DNA of 42,433 bases from Phoronis australis. Lineage: Eukaryota > Phoronida > Phoronidae. How positions within the stretch are numbered: the first letter of the stretch is position 1; each line of letters begins with the position of its first letter. Of the stretch, positions 21,601 to 31,356 are shown piece after piece. Below the pieces are notes generated by a model, which worked only from the letters and a program-made list of their open reading frames with translations, was not told where the DNA came from and did no database searches. The stretch covers positions 126,001-168,433 of the forward strand of contig NMRA01000749.1 of assembly GCA_002633005.1 (NCBI GenBank), in the 5' to 3' direction. A program made the position numbers and the translations under genes.

Positions 21601-24600
21601 TGGTCCATGTCTTTGTCAACTTTTCTACCGAGGTCGGTATCTGTCAGCCTTGTCAATCGAGCTAAGCAGGTGGTGAAAACTGGCAAAGAGTTACGAGATC
21701 TGAAATCAACATTCACACACCCGGTCAGAAGATGTACAACTTCATACAGGACATTTCCGCCAGGCCGAACGTTAAACACAAATTTCAACGAAGAGGAACT
21801 ACGCGCAGCATGCCAACGCCATATTGATCTATTCTACAACTGGTTCAAAAGAGGCGTACATCATCGACCCAAGAGATCGCTTTGGAACATTCCACTTGGT
21901 CTCGGTGGATTTATAGCCGGCTTCTTCACGGGACTTTACTTCGATGAAGAAAGATGGCAGCAGTTCATTTCTCGATGGGTGAGTTATAAAGGAATTAGAA
22001 GCTTTTAGTGCACTTGTGCTGAATCTGTGAGATTTTATGAAAACTTTTGTGATTTCAGAGTTGCTGACCTTGGGTCCTCTTATGTCAACTTTCAGTGTGA
22101 TATAAGCCAAATGCCTTCAGTCAAGAACATTGTTTGATTTAAATCACTTACGATTATAAAACTGCTTTTAAACCGTTCCTTTAATCAGATGAGAAATATT
22201 TTTTTTAAAACATGAATGCTTAGAAAGAATTAACGGGTCCGCTAACGATTGCGACCATGGCACAGAAAATAACTCGCTATGTTAAGACTCGCTGTTTCAA
22301 GCCAAATTATTGAAGCTGTTCAGTTCTTCACTGACCCAGAAAACACTTCTGGTCTGGATAAAAATGATACCAGTGTTGCAACGAAAAACGGCCTATTTCA
22401 TAGAATGTAAGGTTAAAACTCATTGATGTATCATGGAATTAAATTACGGAACGAATTGCCAGGTAGCCTCAAGACATGCATCACTGTCGGTGACCACAGA
22501 AAACAAGCTCATATCTTTTTTGTTTGCATATTCTTGCGACTGCACTTCTTACGACTATTGTAGATCATTACCTTGGAAATTCCAACTAATAATTACCAGT
22601 GTTTTTGTGCAGTCTTGTAGTTACATTATTTTTTATTATGTATTTCCCAAATTATTTTGTGATACCTGTAGTTGGGTTGTATTACTTGCCAGCCATAATA
22701 AACACTATATATATATTTCTTTTTTCTCATGATTCTTCCGTCTGAAATTTTGCTCATAGTTCATATGTTGTGTACTTTTAGCTTCTTCGCTCTGCAATTG
22801 TCAATTAACAACTTCCTGCAACTGTTCCTTTGTTACTACCCCCATTGATTTCAAATAAACTTTTGCTTACTTACTTACTTACTTAGGTGATCAAAACCTG
22901 TTGTCCGGACTTAAAAATGTGATGGGCTCACCCCAAAAAACTAGTTAGCTGGACCAAAAACACGATGGCCGCTGCTATAACCAGTTGGCTGTTGATTTGT
23001 TCGACCATTGTGTCTGAACAGCGGCCAACCCGTTCTAGGTCCGGCCAAGTATTTTTTGGGTGAGGCTATCTGGTTGTGAAGTACTGGACATCCGCGTTTT
23101 GAGGTCGGTCCACTATGTCAGAACACGGGCCACTGGGTTTTGCAGTCCAGCCAGCTGGGCAAGTGGTTTTGATGTCCGACCAATTGTTGATTCCCCCTTG
23201 CACGTACTTTGTACCTACGATCGCATAAATCCTACTGCTCAACATCGACAAGCAACACTCGTGCTGGCAGTAGTCACTTTTCAAAACAAAAATAAAATCT
23301 TCATGAAGCGACATTTTGTAAAATCCTTAAAGTATCGGTGCATGTTTTGGAGTGTAGTCTTTTTGCAACTGCGAATTGGGGTTCCTAGCAACGCATAATA
23401 AAACCATGGGCGGATAAATTTCATTGATTGCTTCGAAGAAAAAATTCACCCCCACTAACTTGATTTATTCCAAGTAGAAATTTTCGCTGCGTAGGCCATT
23501 AAGGACTGTTCATGCTGGTCTCTTTTGCATGCTTTGTTCCAAATCCAGATAATTCATCTCAATGAATGCAAAACAGTAAGAGCTATTAGTTGGGCTCAAT
23601 CAATTTTTCGAAAAATCCACAAAAAGACACGCACGAACGGGCCTTTAGTGAGAAGTTATGCGCGCATTTTATTTCAGAACGAGGAACTTCTGCACACTGA
23701 TTCTGACGAAGCCATAGAAATACCTTTCCTACTGAGTCTATTCAAAAGGACTAAAGAAGACGAAAATCTTGAGAAACCACCTGAAACCAGTAGCGGTAGC
23801 TCAGCCCTTCTCATAGGACTTGGGCTGGCGGCAATATTGGGCCTTGGAATAGGGGGCTTCGTTCTCTATGGCAAAACCAATTAGCTGTAACGAAGTCGCT
23901 GATAAAGACAATGTATGAAAACTACTGCAAGACAGTGGAAACCAATAGGAGTTTTGTTGGGAGGACTGCAATGGCTACTTTTAAGCGGGTGCCGTTGGCC
24001 CGGATTCATTGAACAAAGTGCACAGCGCATGCGACGTGCTCCATAACTAATGTTTTCCTCTTTGTACACTGCCAGAACGAGTGATTTCTTTGCTTGGGTT
24101 GCGTGGAATATATTATAACACCGCTCGTCGTGTAACTTCAATTTATTAAGTTTGAAACATCAGAGACACTAACCTTCGTAAATTCACAAACCTAAGCTTT
24201 TCGTAGGAGTTTTTGAATTTTCAACCCATTGTGCCCGGAACTGTGCAAGAGAGATTCATTATGGTAAAAAAATGAGTACATTATTTGTAACATTTTTGTT
24301 TAATTAAAAATAGATAAGTGGAAAACCCTTGTATATTTCGAGAGGGAACTTTTAGTAGCGTTCCGAACTCCCAAACTAAACTATTTTGTCATAAAAGTGA
24401 CCTTTCATAGAGAAAGAGGTCGTATAAAAGTCAACCTTCTGAGCGACATTTCCCGTATACCTTTTTCGTAAGAGTACCTCCGGGATTTCTTCTCCGCTTT
24501 TTCACAGTGATTAAAGGATTTTTATTTAAAACAATCACTTCGATTAATTCGCTCGACTTTGTAGAAGTTAATTTGTAAATAACAAGTATATTGTCGCTGA

Positions 24601-24845
24601 AGTTGAAAGGTTAATTCCAGTACTTAGGGATCACCGAATCAACTTTGCCACCAGAAGAAACAGAAGATCTGTTACCTTTGTCGCTCGAGCTTATCTCCAA
24701 GAACAACAACGAAGAAGGAGACGAAGAGGTGATAATGGACCAGCCACCAAGTGCAGGCCACACCAAGCTTCTCATCGGAGTGGGAGTGGCGGCTCTCCTC
24801 GGCCTTGGCATTGGAGGTTACGCAGTATTCGGTGGGAAGAGCTGA
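21601..24845 (+). CDS. Small membrane protein with two alternative last exons
   Basis: Unrecognised protein. Exon 21601-21978 begins after the acceptor ending at 21600; ATG at 21607, 124 codons. The first ~50 residues are basic, Ser/Thr-rich and almost free of acidic residues (a possible mitochondrial presequence). Residues ~60-90 are polar (NEEELRAACQRHIDLFYNWF), followed by a Gly-rich membrane segment IPLGLGGFIAGFFTGLYF near 95-112. The donor GTGAGT at 21979 is phase 0. Two downstream exons, 23678-23884 and 24621-24845, each open in phase 0, each carry an acidic linker and each end in a homologous C-terminal glycine-zipper membrane tail plus stop. Predicted products are 192 and 198 residues. 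Mutually exclusive last-exon use is inferred; retention of both in one mRNA is impossible because the first ends in a stop. Coding reality is well supported; function is unknown. Confidence 0.6.
22865..22887. repeat. (ACTT)n microsatellite
   Basis: Five uninterrupted tetranucleotide units. Confidence 0.8.
22926..23068. repeat. Inverted repeat, MITE-like
   Basis: The left side GGGCTCACCCCAAAAAACTAG…TGGACC pairs with the right side GGTCCGGCCAAG…TTTTTTGGGTGAGGC. The interior is rich in GTCCGRCCA-like words. Termini and target site are unclear. Confidence 0.4.
23678..23884 (+). CDS. Alternative last exon A with glycine-zipper tail
   Basis: The acceptor TTTATTTCAG ends at 23677. The exon reads NEELLHTDSDEAIEIPF, then a charged linker ending KPPETSSGSS, then the tail LLIGLGLAAILGLGIGG followed by FVLYGKTN and TAG. 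The tail has small residues spaced as in glycine-zipper helices and ends in one Lys, as expected for a C-terminal membrane anchor. Confidence 0.65.
   Translation, partial: NEELLHTDSDEAIEIPFLLSLFKRTKEDENLEKPPETSSGSSALLIGLGLAAILGLGIGGFVLYGKTN
23885..24620. other. Region between the alternative last exons
   Basis: Would be 3'-UTR of isoform A and intron of isoform B. No further exon seen. Confidence 0.4.
24621..24845 (+). CDS. Alternative last exon B with glycine-zipper tail
   Basis: The acceptor TTAATTCCAG ends at 24620. The exon reads YLGITESTLPPEETEDLLPL, an acidic linker, then LLIGVGVAALLGLGIGG followed by YAVFGGKS and TGA. About 15 of 25 tail residues match exon A, while third codon positions have drifted widely, which suggests protein-level constraint. 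AATAAA at 25005 is the likely poly(A) signal. Confidence 0.65.
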   Translation, partial: YLGITESTLPPEETEDLLPLSLELISKNNNEEGDEEVIMDQPPSAGHTKLLIGVGVAALLGLGIGGYAVFGGKS

Positions 24846-25004
24846 TTTGATAGTGAAGGACGTTCTTGCGCCAAGTAAATCCTGTCGGAACCTGTGACAT
24901 TATATCTTGGGAGAAAAGACAAGGCAGAATAATGGAGACAGTTGAAATCAGTTGCTTTTTGTTTGTTGTGCTGGCCAGAAAGCGAAACTATGAATATATT
25001 AATT

Positions 25005-25010
25005 AATAAA
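25005..25010 (+). terminator. Poly(A) signal candidate (AATAAA)
   Basis: About 160 bp after the stop codon of last exon B. Confidence 0.4.
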
Positions 25011-25478
25011 TTAACAATCATACGTTTGTCGCTTGCTCACAACCCCAAACTATTGATTTCAACGACGTTTTATGTTGTAGAGCTTTGAATTCTGATGTCT
25101 AACACAAGGTTCTGAAAACGTTAACCACACCCTTTTTTGAAATTTTCCCGAGCTTTATGAAGAAAAAATAAACAACTTCCCGAAACGGTCGCTATTTCTT
25201 GCGCGCTCATTATATTTCGAACAACGTTGTAATGTACATGTATAAAGTTTCCGTATGTATACAAAGTAACGTACACGATAACCTCACAATTGACAAAGTT
25301 CGTATTTAACGAACCCGTTTTCTTGTGACCAAAGAATTAGATGGGCAATCAACCAGGCTAAAGAATAAAATATTATCCGCCATAGGACGTGTATGTTCAG
25401 TTCGTTTGGTTAGTGTAAGCGTTGTCGCATTTAACAGACATGGTGATAGGTTTGTGCGCTATCACGAAAACTGCCTCC

Positions 25479-25619
25479 CGTTCAGTAACGCTAGGACCTA
25501 GCTTAAAAGCAAGACTTTGCGAGATTACGCGAGATATTGCCGTGTATTTTAAATAAGAGCAAGTGACCTTGACTAGCTTTTGGCTAGGTCCTAGCGTAGG
25601 TCCTAGCGTCTACTGAACG
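25479..25619. mobile_element. MITE (CGTTCAGTA ends), 141 bp
   Basis: Inverted termini: CGTTCAGTAACGCTAGGACC on the left and a tandemly doubled GGTCCTAGCGT, then CTACTGAACG, on the right. The interior shares CGAGATTACGCGAGATATT with the 93-bp element at 21433-21525 in the opposite orientation. Non-coding. Confidence 0.7.
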
Positions 25620-25912
25620 CACGCCTGGTTTAGCCTGGGCGTCACGTGATCAGTTACCCCGAAAACAGACTGGATTAAATGGTAGAATTTTTTAGTCTTG
25701 TGCTTGCCAAGCAATCAATTTCTGAACTACTGAGAAACTTTTGCAAAAGCTTGGTTTGCATTGAAGAAAAGAAACCGAAAAACATTGGCAATCCTTCTAG
25801 AATCATTAGACACTACCGTGAAGGTGACGTGACCAGACTTGCTCTGGAGAATCATAGATCCTTTTGGGTACAAAGTTAAGTGAGATGACCAGACAAGTGA
25901 AGCAGTGATGGT
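25579..25912. repeat. Assembly duplication, copy 1
   Basis: Identical to 25914-26246 except for one extra C in the CCCC run near 25657. The two are separated by a single N, so an unmerged contig overlap is far likelier than a real duplication. A 66-codon frame inside it is duplicated with it and has no recognisable homology. Confidence 0.8.
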
Positions 25913-25913
25913 N

Positions 25914-26246
25914 TTTGGCTAGGTCCTAGCGTAGGTCCTAGCGTCTACTGAACGCACGCCTGGTTTAGCCTGGGCGTCACGTGATCAGTTACCCGAAAAC
26001 AGACTGGATTAAATGGTAGAATTTTTTAGTCTTGTGCTTGCCAAGCAATCAATTTCTGAACTACTGAGAAACTTTTGCAAAAGCTTGGTTTGCATTGAAG
26101 AAAAGAAACCGAAAAACATTGGCAATCCTTCTAGAATCATTAGACACTACCGTGAAGGTGACGTGACCAGACTTGCTCTGGAGAATCATAGATCCTTTTG
26201 GGTACAAAGTTAAGTGAGATGACCAGACAAGTGAAGCAGTGATGGT
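25914..26246. repeat. Assembly duplication, copy 2
   Basis: See 25579-25912. A third, genuinely diverged relative lies at about 26446-26580 (GTGACATGACCAGACTTGGTCTGG…), so the sequence is itself an old local repeat. Confidence 0.8.
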
Positions 26247-26445
26247 TTTGGATGGTAATTGTGGACAGTAACCTGGTTCAGATACCAAGCATTATCGACA
26301 GAGGAATGTGGCCTTCTCGGCTATGGGCGTAGGCCTGGGCGTTTGTCGCTTTTTACCCTCATTTAAGGGATTGTATACACAGTGTGCGGACGCAACTTCT
26401 TCTGTGAACATTTGTTCTGATGAATCACTGTACCCTTCCATATCG

Positions 26446-26580
26446 GAACAGAAGCGAAAGTGACATGACCAGACTTGGTCTGGGGAATCACTGTTCCTTT
26501 TGGGTAGAAGGTTAAGTGAAATGACCAGACAAGAGGAAGCAGTAACTCGGTTCAAATACAGATACGTAGCAGATGAATGA
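26446..26580. repeat. Diverged local repeat of 25800-25912
   Basis: Shares TGACCAGACTTG-TCTGG-GAATCA, CCTTTTGGGTA and TTAAGTGA-ATGACCAGACAAG with the preceding copies. Confidence 0.6.
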
Positions 26581-27427
26581 GGCCTAGTTGGCTACGGACT
26601 TCTGCAACGTCTCTCAGGAAGAGTCTAATGACTATATTTACATAAGTGGGTTCTCATGAGTAGTTTAAATCAGGATTATACCAGTAATATTTTTGCAGTA
26701 GATTTTATTCGTATGTATCGCAAATAGATTTGTACAAGAAGTGTTGGCGTTCTCAGTTCTCGTTATCATGAGCGCTGATCTCTTTTGTGTAGACGAGGGC
26801 AATTAAATACACTGGCTGAAATAAATTGAAAATATCGTACATTGAAACAAATAATTTTCAATGGTTTGATTTCTGAAATTGAATTCATCGTGAAAATTGA
26901 AAATCATTTTTCCTTGTAGTTTCAAAATAAACCAGATAGACTTCGCCAGACTTTGCCTATTTGGACGAGGTTCTTTCCAGAATTATTTAGCAGTTTAGTC
27001 AAACCTTTTACAAACAAAATGTAATTTCTGTCGAGTTCAATATGACTCTTAGCTGCTGATTGTTGCAACGCGCGTTGTCGCCATTTTAACAAACTGCGCG
27101 GAGCACCACCTGTTGAAATATTGTTGACATATTCCCTGAATGTAAATGTGTTCTGGGTGAAAAGAAATGGTAATTTTACTAGCAATTTGCACGCGACATT
27201 TTCTTTTGATTTTTTTCCAGTTTATTTTGAAAACTAGTGTACCATAAAAATTAGCTAAAAATGATGTAACTGGATCTGGCTTGTTGACCAGTACAAATCT
27301 CGAGGTTAATAGTGAACATTTCATTTCCTGGTTCATGAATTTCTAACACAAATTAAGCCCAGTAACCTTTCTAAACGTACACTCAACCAGTTCGCCCGTT
27401 ATTTGGAATTCATTCTGAGGTGCTTGC
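26581..27427. other. Intergenic, nothing recognised
   Basis: AT-rich, no convincing frame or element. Confidence 0.4.
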
Positions 27428-27764
27428 CAGGGGCGGAACCAGGATTTTGAGCTGGGGGGGGGGGCTGGACACAGGAATAACCAGAATTTCGACACAAGCG
27501 AGCGCCCAGCCTAAAATGTAGGGAGGGATGCAGCCTGAGGGGTCTCGAAGTTTTGGTTTGTGGACCTTATTACTAAAAAGAAAAAAGGAAAACGGTAAAC
27601 AGGGTTGTTCAAGGCTTATGCATTGTGCATTTGCCCCCCGAGCCCCCCCCCCTCTGGGTGCGCGCATATGCTAGTCAGCAGTTCGCACCCCGAACTGCCA
27701 AATGGTATTTGGGCGAATTTTAGAGGGGCCCATGGCACCCTTGGCCCCCCCAAATCCGCCACTG
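27428..27764. mobile_element. MITE-like element (CAGGGGCGGA…TCCGCCACTG ends)
   Basis: The termini CAGGGGCGGAACCAGGATTT and …AAATCCGCCACTG are imperfect inverted repeats with G- or C-runs just inside. Flanks CTTGC / CTCGC may be a 5-bp target duplication with one mismatch. Ends of this type are widespread in animal short DNA elements. Confidence 0.55.
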
Positions 27765-28147
27765 CTCGCCACAAACGGGAAGTACGTTTGACGTTATAAG
27801 CAATGTATCGTTAACAGTGATCGAAGGCGCCGGTATTGTGGCTGGTAACTTTTCCAAATTTCTCCAGACGTATTTCTCAGCACATGGAAACAAAAAACTC
27901 GACTAGTAACGAATGGACGCATATAACTTTTTCACAAGTTCATTTGTTCAATTTGTCGCACATGTGGTTTGCATAGTACTCGCTTATCTACAGAAGAGGC
28001 TAGAAAGCACGGATGCGCAAATGTAATTTTTACAAATTTCAAAACCAGTTTAGTATGCGAAGAATACTTGTGTTGCAATTTGATGTTAAAGCAAATATTT
28101 GACATTGTCAATATTAAATTTCAACGCCCGATTTGAAAGAAACACTG

Positions 28148-28300
28148 TAGGGGCGGATCCAGAATTTTGAGTTGGGGGGGNNGGCAGGGCTGAGTATTAG
28201 CCAGGATTTTGCCCGTCAAACATTTGCACCCCAGAACTGCCAAATGGAATCTGGGAGAATTTTAGGGTGGGGGCATGGCCCACCTCTAAATGCAATGTAT
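28148..28300. mobile_element. Second, partial copy of the CAGGGGCGGA element
   Basis: TAGGGGCGGATCCAGAATTT followed by a G-run with two unknown bases (28181-28182), then GAACTGCCAAATGG and GGGCATGGCCC as in 27680-27740. The right terminus is lost next to a (CA)n run. Confidence 0.5.
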
Positions 28301-28301
28301 C

Positions 28302-28351
28302 AACACACTCACACACACGCGCGCACACACGCACCCACACACGCACACACA
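28302..28351. repeat. (CA)n/(CG)n microsatellite
   Basis: Interrupted CACACA/CGCGCA run. Confidence 0.8.
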
Positions 28352-28359
28352 AATTAAAT

Positions 28360-29300
28360 ATCATGACAGGTGTGCCCAAGGATCTGTTCGTGGTCCCTAC
28401 CTTTTTCTTATTTGTATAAACAAATCCAGTTCTCTTGTGACCCTTATGTAAGCTGATGACACCTGTCTTATACACACCTTCGTCTAAAAATCAACAAACA
28501 ACAAAATTGAAATCAATAATAAGTTTCCGAACATTCAGACGTTAATCAATCAACAACATGGTAGGCCTATTTCGTGAAAAATAAGACCTGAGCTAACTAT
28601 AAACAGTCCCAACCTAACTTTTGTTAAAACATTTAAGGTTTTAGGAATAACTTTTGCCTTATCAATATCAGATTATATTTATCTGGTGGGAACAGAACAT
28701 TCCCAAACCTTTGACGTACTAAATAAACCCAATAAATATCAGCCTTTCAGTATTCGAATTTACCACGGTTTACTGCTCCACAATCACTTAACTTTTGGCA
28801 TCACAATATGGGGATTTAAAAAAAGTCAGCAAGTAAAAAATCCTTCAGAAACGAGCCATAAGAATAATCATCAACTCACACTACTATGCCCATACAAATA
28901 CAAAATGCAAATTATCGAAATATCTGCTTGAAGACACTCCTCATATATCCGGTTTTAATTTTTTACAATTTCTTACACAACCAACTTCCACATTATTTAA
29001 AAAAAATCATTTGCTACAACAACCGAAACAGACCAAGTAGAAATTCTCGTTCGCCAGATCGCTTACTAAACTTTTTGTTACTTATCGCATCTACAATCTT
29101 ACATTCAATACTTCCGTTTTACATATCAATAACGGCAACTCACTGTTTACGTTTTCACAAACCTAAAATCATCACTGAAAATAAACTACGCCCTCTTCAG
29201 TTCTAGTTTTAAAACACCCGCTCCCTTGCAGGATTTTCAATAACTACAGGAACAAAATTTTAGATACAAACGTTGCATTATTACACAGAAACTACTAATT
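28360..29300 (+). mobile_element. LINE reverse-transcriptase relic with broken catalytic box
   Basis: Pieces of a non-LTR RT in several frames: QGSVRGPYLFLI from 28377, VTLM-stop-ADDTCLIHT around 28440-28470 (the Tyr of the YADD box is TAA at 28449-28451), RIYHGLLLHNHLTFGITIWG near 28755-28820, then after a frame change LQKRAIRIIINSHYYAHTN near 28845-28905. More stops follow. It is a pseudogene on the plus strand; the 5' part is lost at the microsatellite. Confidence 0.75.
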
Positions 29301-30327
29301 TTCGCGCATATATAGGCACCACACGGACACACACGCACACATATTTACAAGTTAATGTACTTCCACGGAAACAATCACGCTGTAATCTGTGGAGTGGAGA
29401 TATTTTGCATCCCTTTATTTACTTATCTTTACTATGGTCCCAGGTTTATATATTCATACACTGAAGTACAATTATGCCATTGATTTCATGTAAGTCTCCC
29501 AATCATATGTCAAGTATATGAATCGTAAATAATTATAACGGTCTTATATTTTCGGTAGCTTACTTGTATTATATTGTATTCTACTGTGTACGGTGGCCCT
29601 CAATAAAGAGGCTTTTACCATAAATGAGCTCAGTCTTATTTAAGTGTGTATGCATATAATGTAATGTATTTATATTCTATGGTGTATTCCCCTAATTGTT
29701 TTAGAAGTTAAACATGTTATCTCTTTCATCGGGACAGAAGCACCGTAATATGGGTTAGACGTGAACAACAATCGTTTGCAAACTTTATGGACGAAATAAA
29801 ACGTCTAGCAACAAAAATACGACATTTATAAGAGACATGCACACTAACCTGGCGTGTCGTATGCCTTGATACTCCCGGCACACAATAAATTTGTTAATAC
29901 GAGTTTGCCATAACCGTGATCGGTGATATACGTGCAGCACAACCCTTACCTCATAAGTCGCCCGCAAGGAGTGAATAAACACTATTGTCAAGGGAACACC
30001 TCCACTCTGGCTCTCAGGCCCAGTCGGGCACCACTTGCGCCCTCAGTAGACCCACAATTTCACAGCGCTCAAAATTACCTGCACCTCCGTCGTCATCATG
30101 TATATCATATAATATTGTCTTGACTTTTGTTACTGGTGAGACCACATTACTAAAACGCCTTTTGACAACAGGAAGTCTAGCCAGATGGGATTGGGGTCGC
30201 CAATAAAGACTTTCTAATTACATTTCAACATGTCACACAGGACATCAACTGCTAGATACATGAGCAGTGAACATAGATTGTATTGCATCCCTTGTACACC
30301 CAAACTATTCTTACAAGGAGTTTCATC
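29301..30327. other. Intergenic, probably LINE 3' tail then unique sequence
   Basis: The beginning may be the 3'-UTR of the LINE relic (AATAAA at about 29602). No gene seen after that. Confidence 0.35.
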
Positions 30328-30570
30328 CGGGGCTTGGAATGACCAATGACAAAAAAGGAAAAATGTGATGTATTGTTCTACAAATAAATAGGCTTATGTG
30401 ATAGAAATATTTTTGTGTTGTAAAATTTAACTGCAAGAAACGTTTTTTTTTGTATGAATAAAGCCAAAATAACGATAAAGAGATGAAAAAGAAGAAACTG
30501 GAAATAAAATAATAGGAAATTGAAACCAAAATGAGGAAATCTTCTTAAAAGAGGAAAATTCCAAGCCCTG
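30328..30570 (+). mobile_element. TIR element (CAGGGCTTGGAAT family), 243 bp
   Basis: The left end CGGGGCTTGGAATGACCAATGAC is nearly identical to that at 32566; the right end AGGAAAATTCCAAGCCCTG matches the right end at 33040. Flanks TTCATC (30322-30327) and TTCGTC (30571-30576) look like a 6-bp target duplication with one change. The interior is AT-rich and non-coding. Confidence 0.7.
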
Positions 30571-31356
30571 TTCGTCTTTCTCGCTAGCGTACATTCATGT
30601 ATTCTAGCAAATGAGCCAACCTCCGGAGTAATCGGCGCCTGTCTCCAAAATATTATTGCTCATTTTTATTGTATTTTTTCTGTTTTTATTGCCAGGAATA
30701 ATACATACATACATACAAATACATGTGAAGGAAAACAGGGGCATTTGAAGAACAGGCGTCAAATTTAAAAGAAACGAAACCGACACAGATGACCATCTGT
30801 TGAACTTTGAATATTCCCAGCTTCCGAAATAGACATTTTCTATTTGAAAATATCGTAACCTCTCTTTCCTAAAAAGTTCAATGGAGTAACATTTCCTTTT
30901 TTGCTGCTAAATGTGATATTTTCCCAAATGAAACAAATGAGTAACGTGTAATTTACCAAAGAAAACATCTCTCCAGAGATCTAGTAAATTTGGCTATTCG
31001 GAAAAAGCCATACACACAGCAGATCAGAACGTTTTTGAGGCAATGGAATCCCAACTTACCCACCTGTGTTCCAAACAAACCCACCAGATTTTTAACGAAA
31101 CAAGATGTGTCTCTTAAAGGGAACACCCTGATAGTTACATTTTAATCAATGAAGTCCGCCATAACCAAATTTGGTATATGCAAAACTAATACTTTTTGTG
31201 TAAAAAATTTAGCCAATTTTGGCAGCTGGGATAGAAATGCACCCCTTGCATTCTTAAACAAGAGAAATCTTTTCAAGCAACATATTTAATGCGAAATACT
31301 GTAAAGTCCATATAATAGCACCAAAAAATTCCACAAAACCACCAACGGTGAATACA
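30571..31356. other. Downstream of serpin gene, (ATAC)n
   Basis: Contains (ATAC)n at about 30699-30717. Serpin 3'-UTR is expected at its right end. No other gene recognised. Confidence 0.4.

Larger units (their letters stand above)
21979..23677. other. Intron of the tail-anchor gene
   Basis: Contains an (ACTT)n run at about 22865-22887 and an inverted repeat at 22926-23068. I searched it for a third copy of the glycine-zipper tail exon and saw none. Confidence 0.45.

Noticed and set aside
21829-22110. Minus-strand frame across the end of exon 21601-21978
   Set aside because: Shadow of the coding exon; no domain, and it runs into intron sequence.
25679-26213. Two identical 66-codon frames as a gene pair
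   Set aside because: They lie within an assembly-type duplication around one N and have no homology I recognise.
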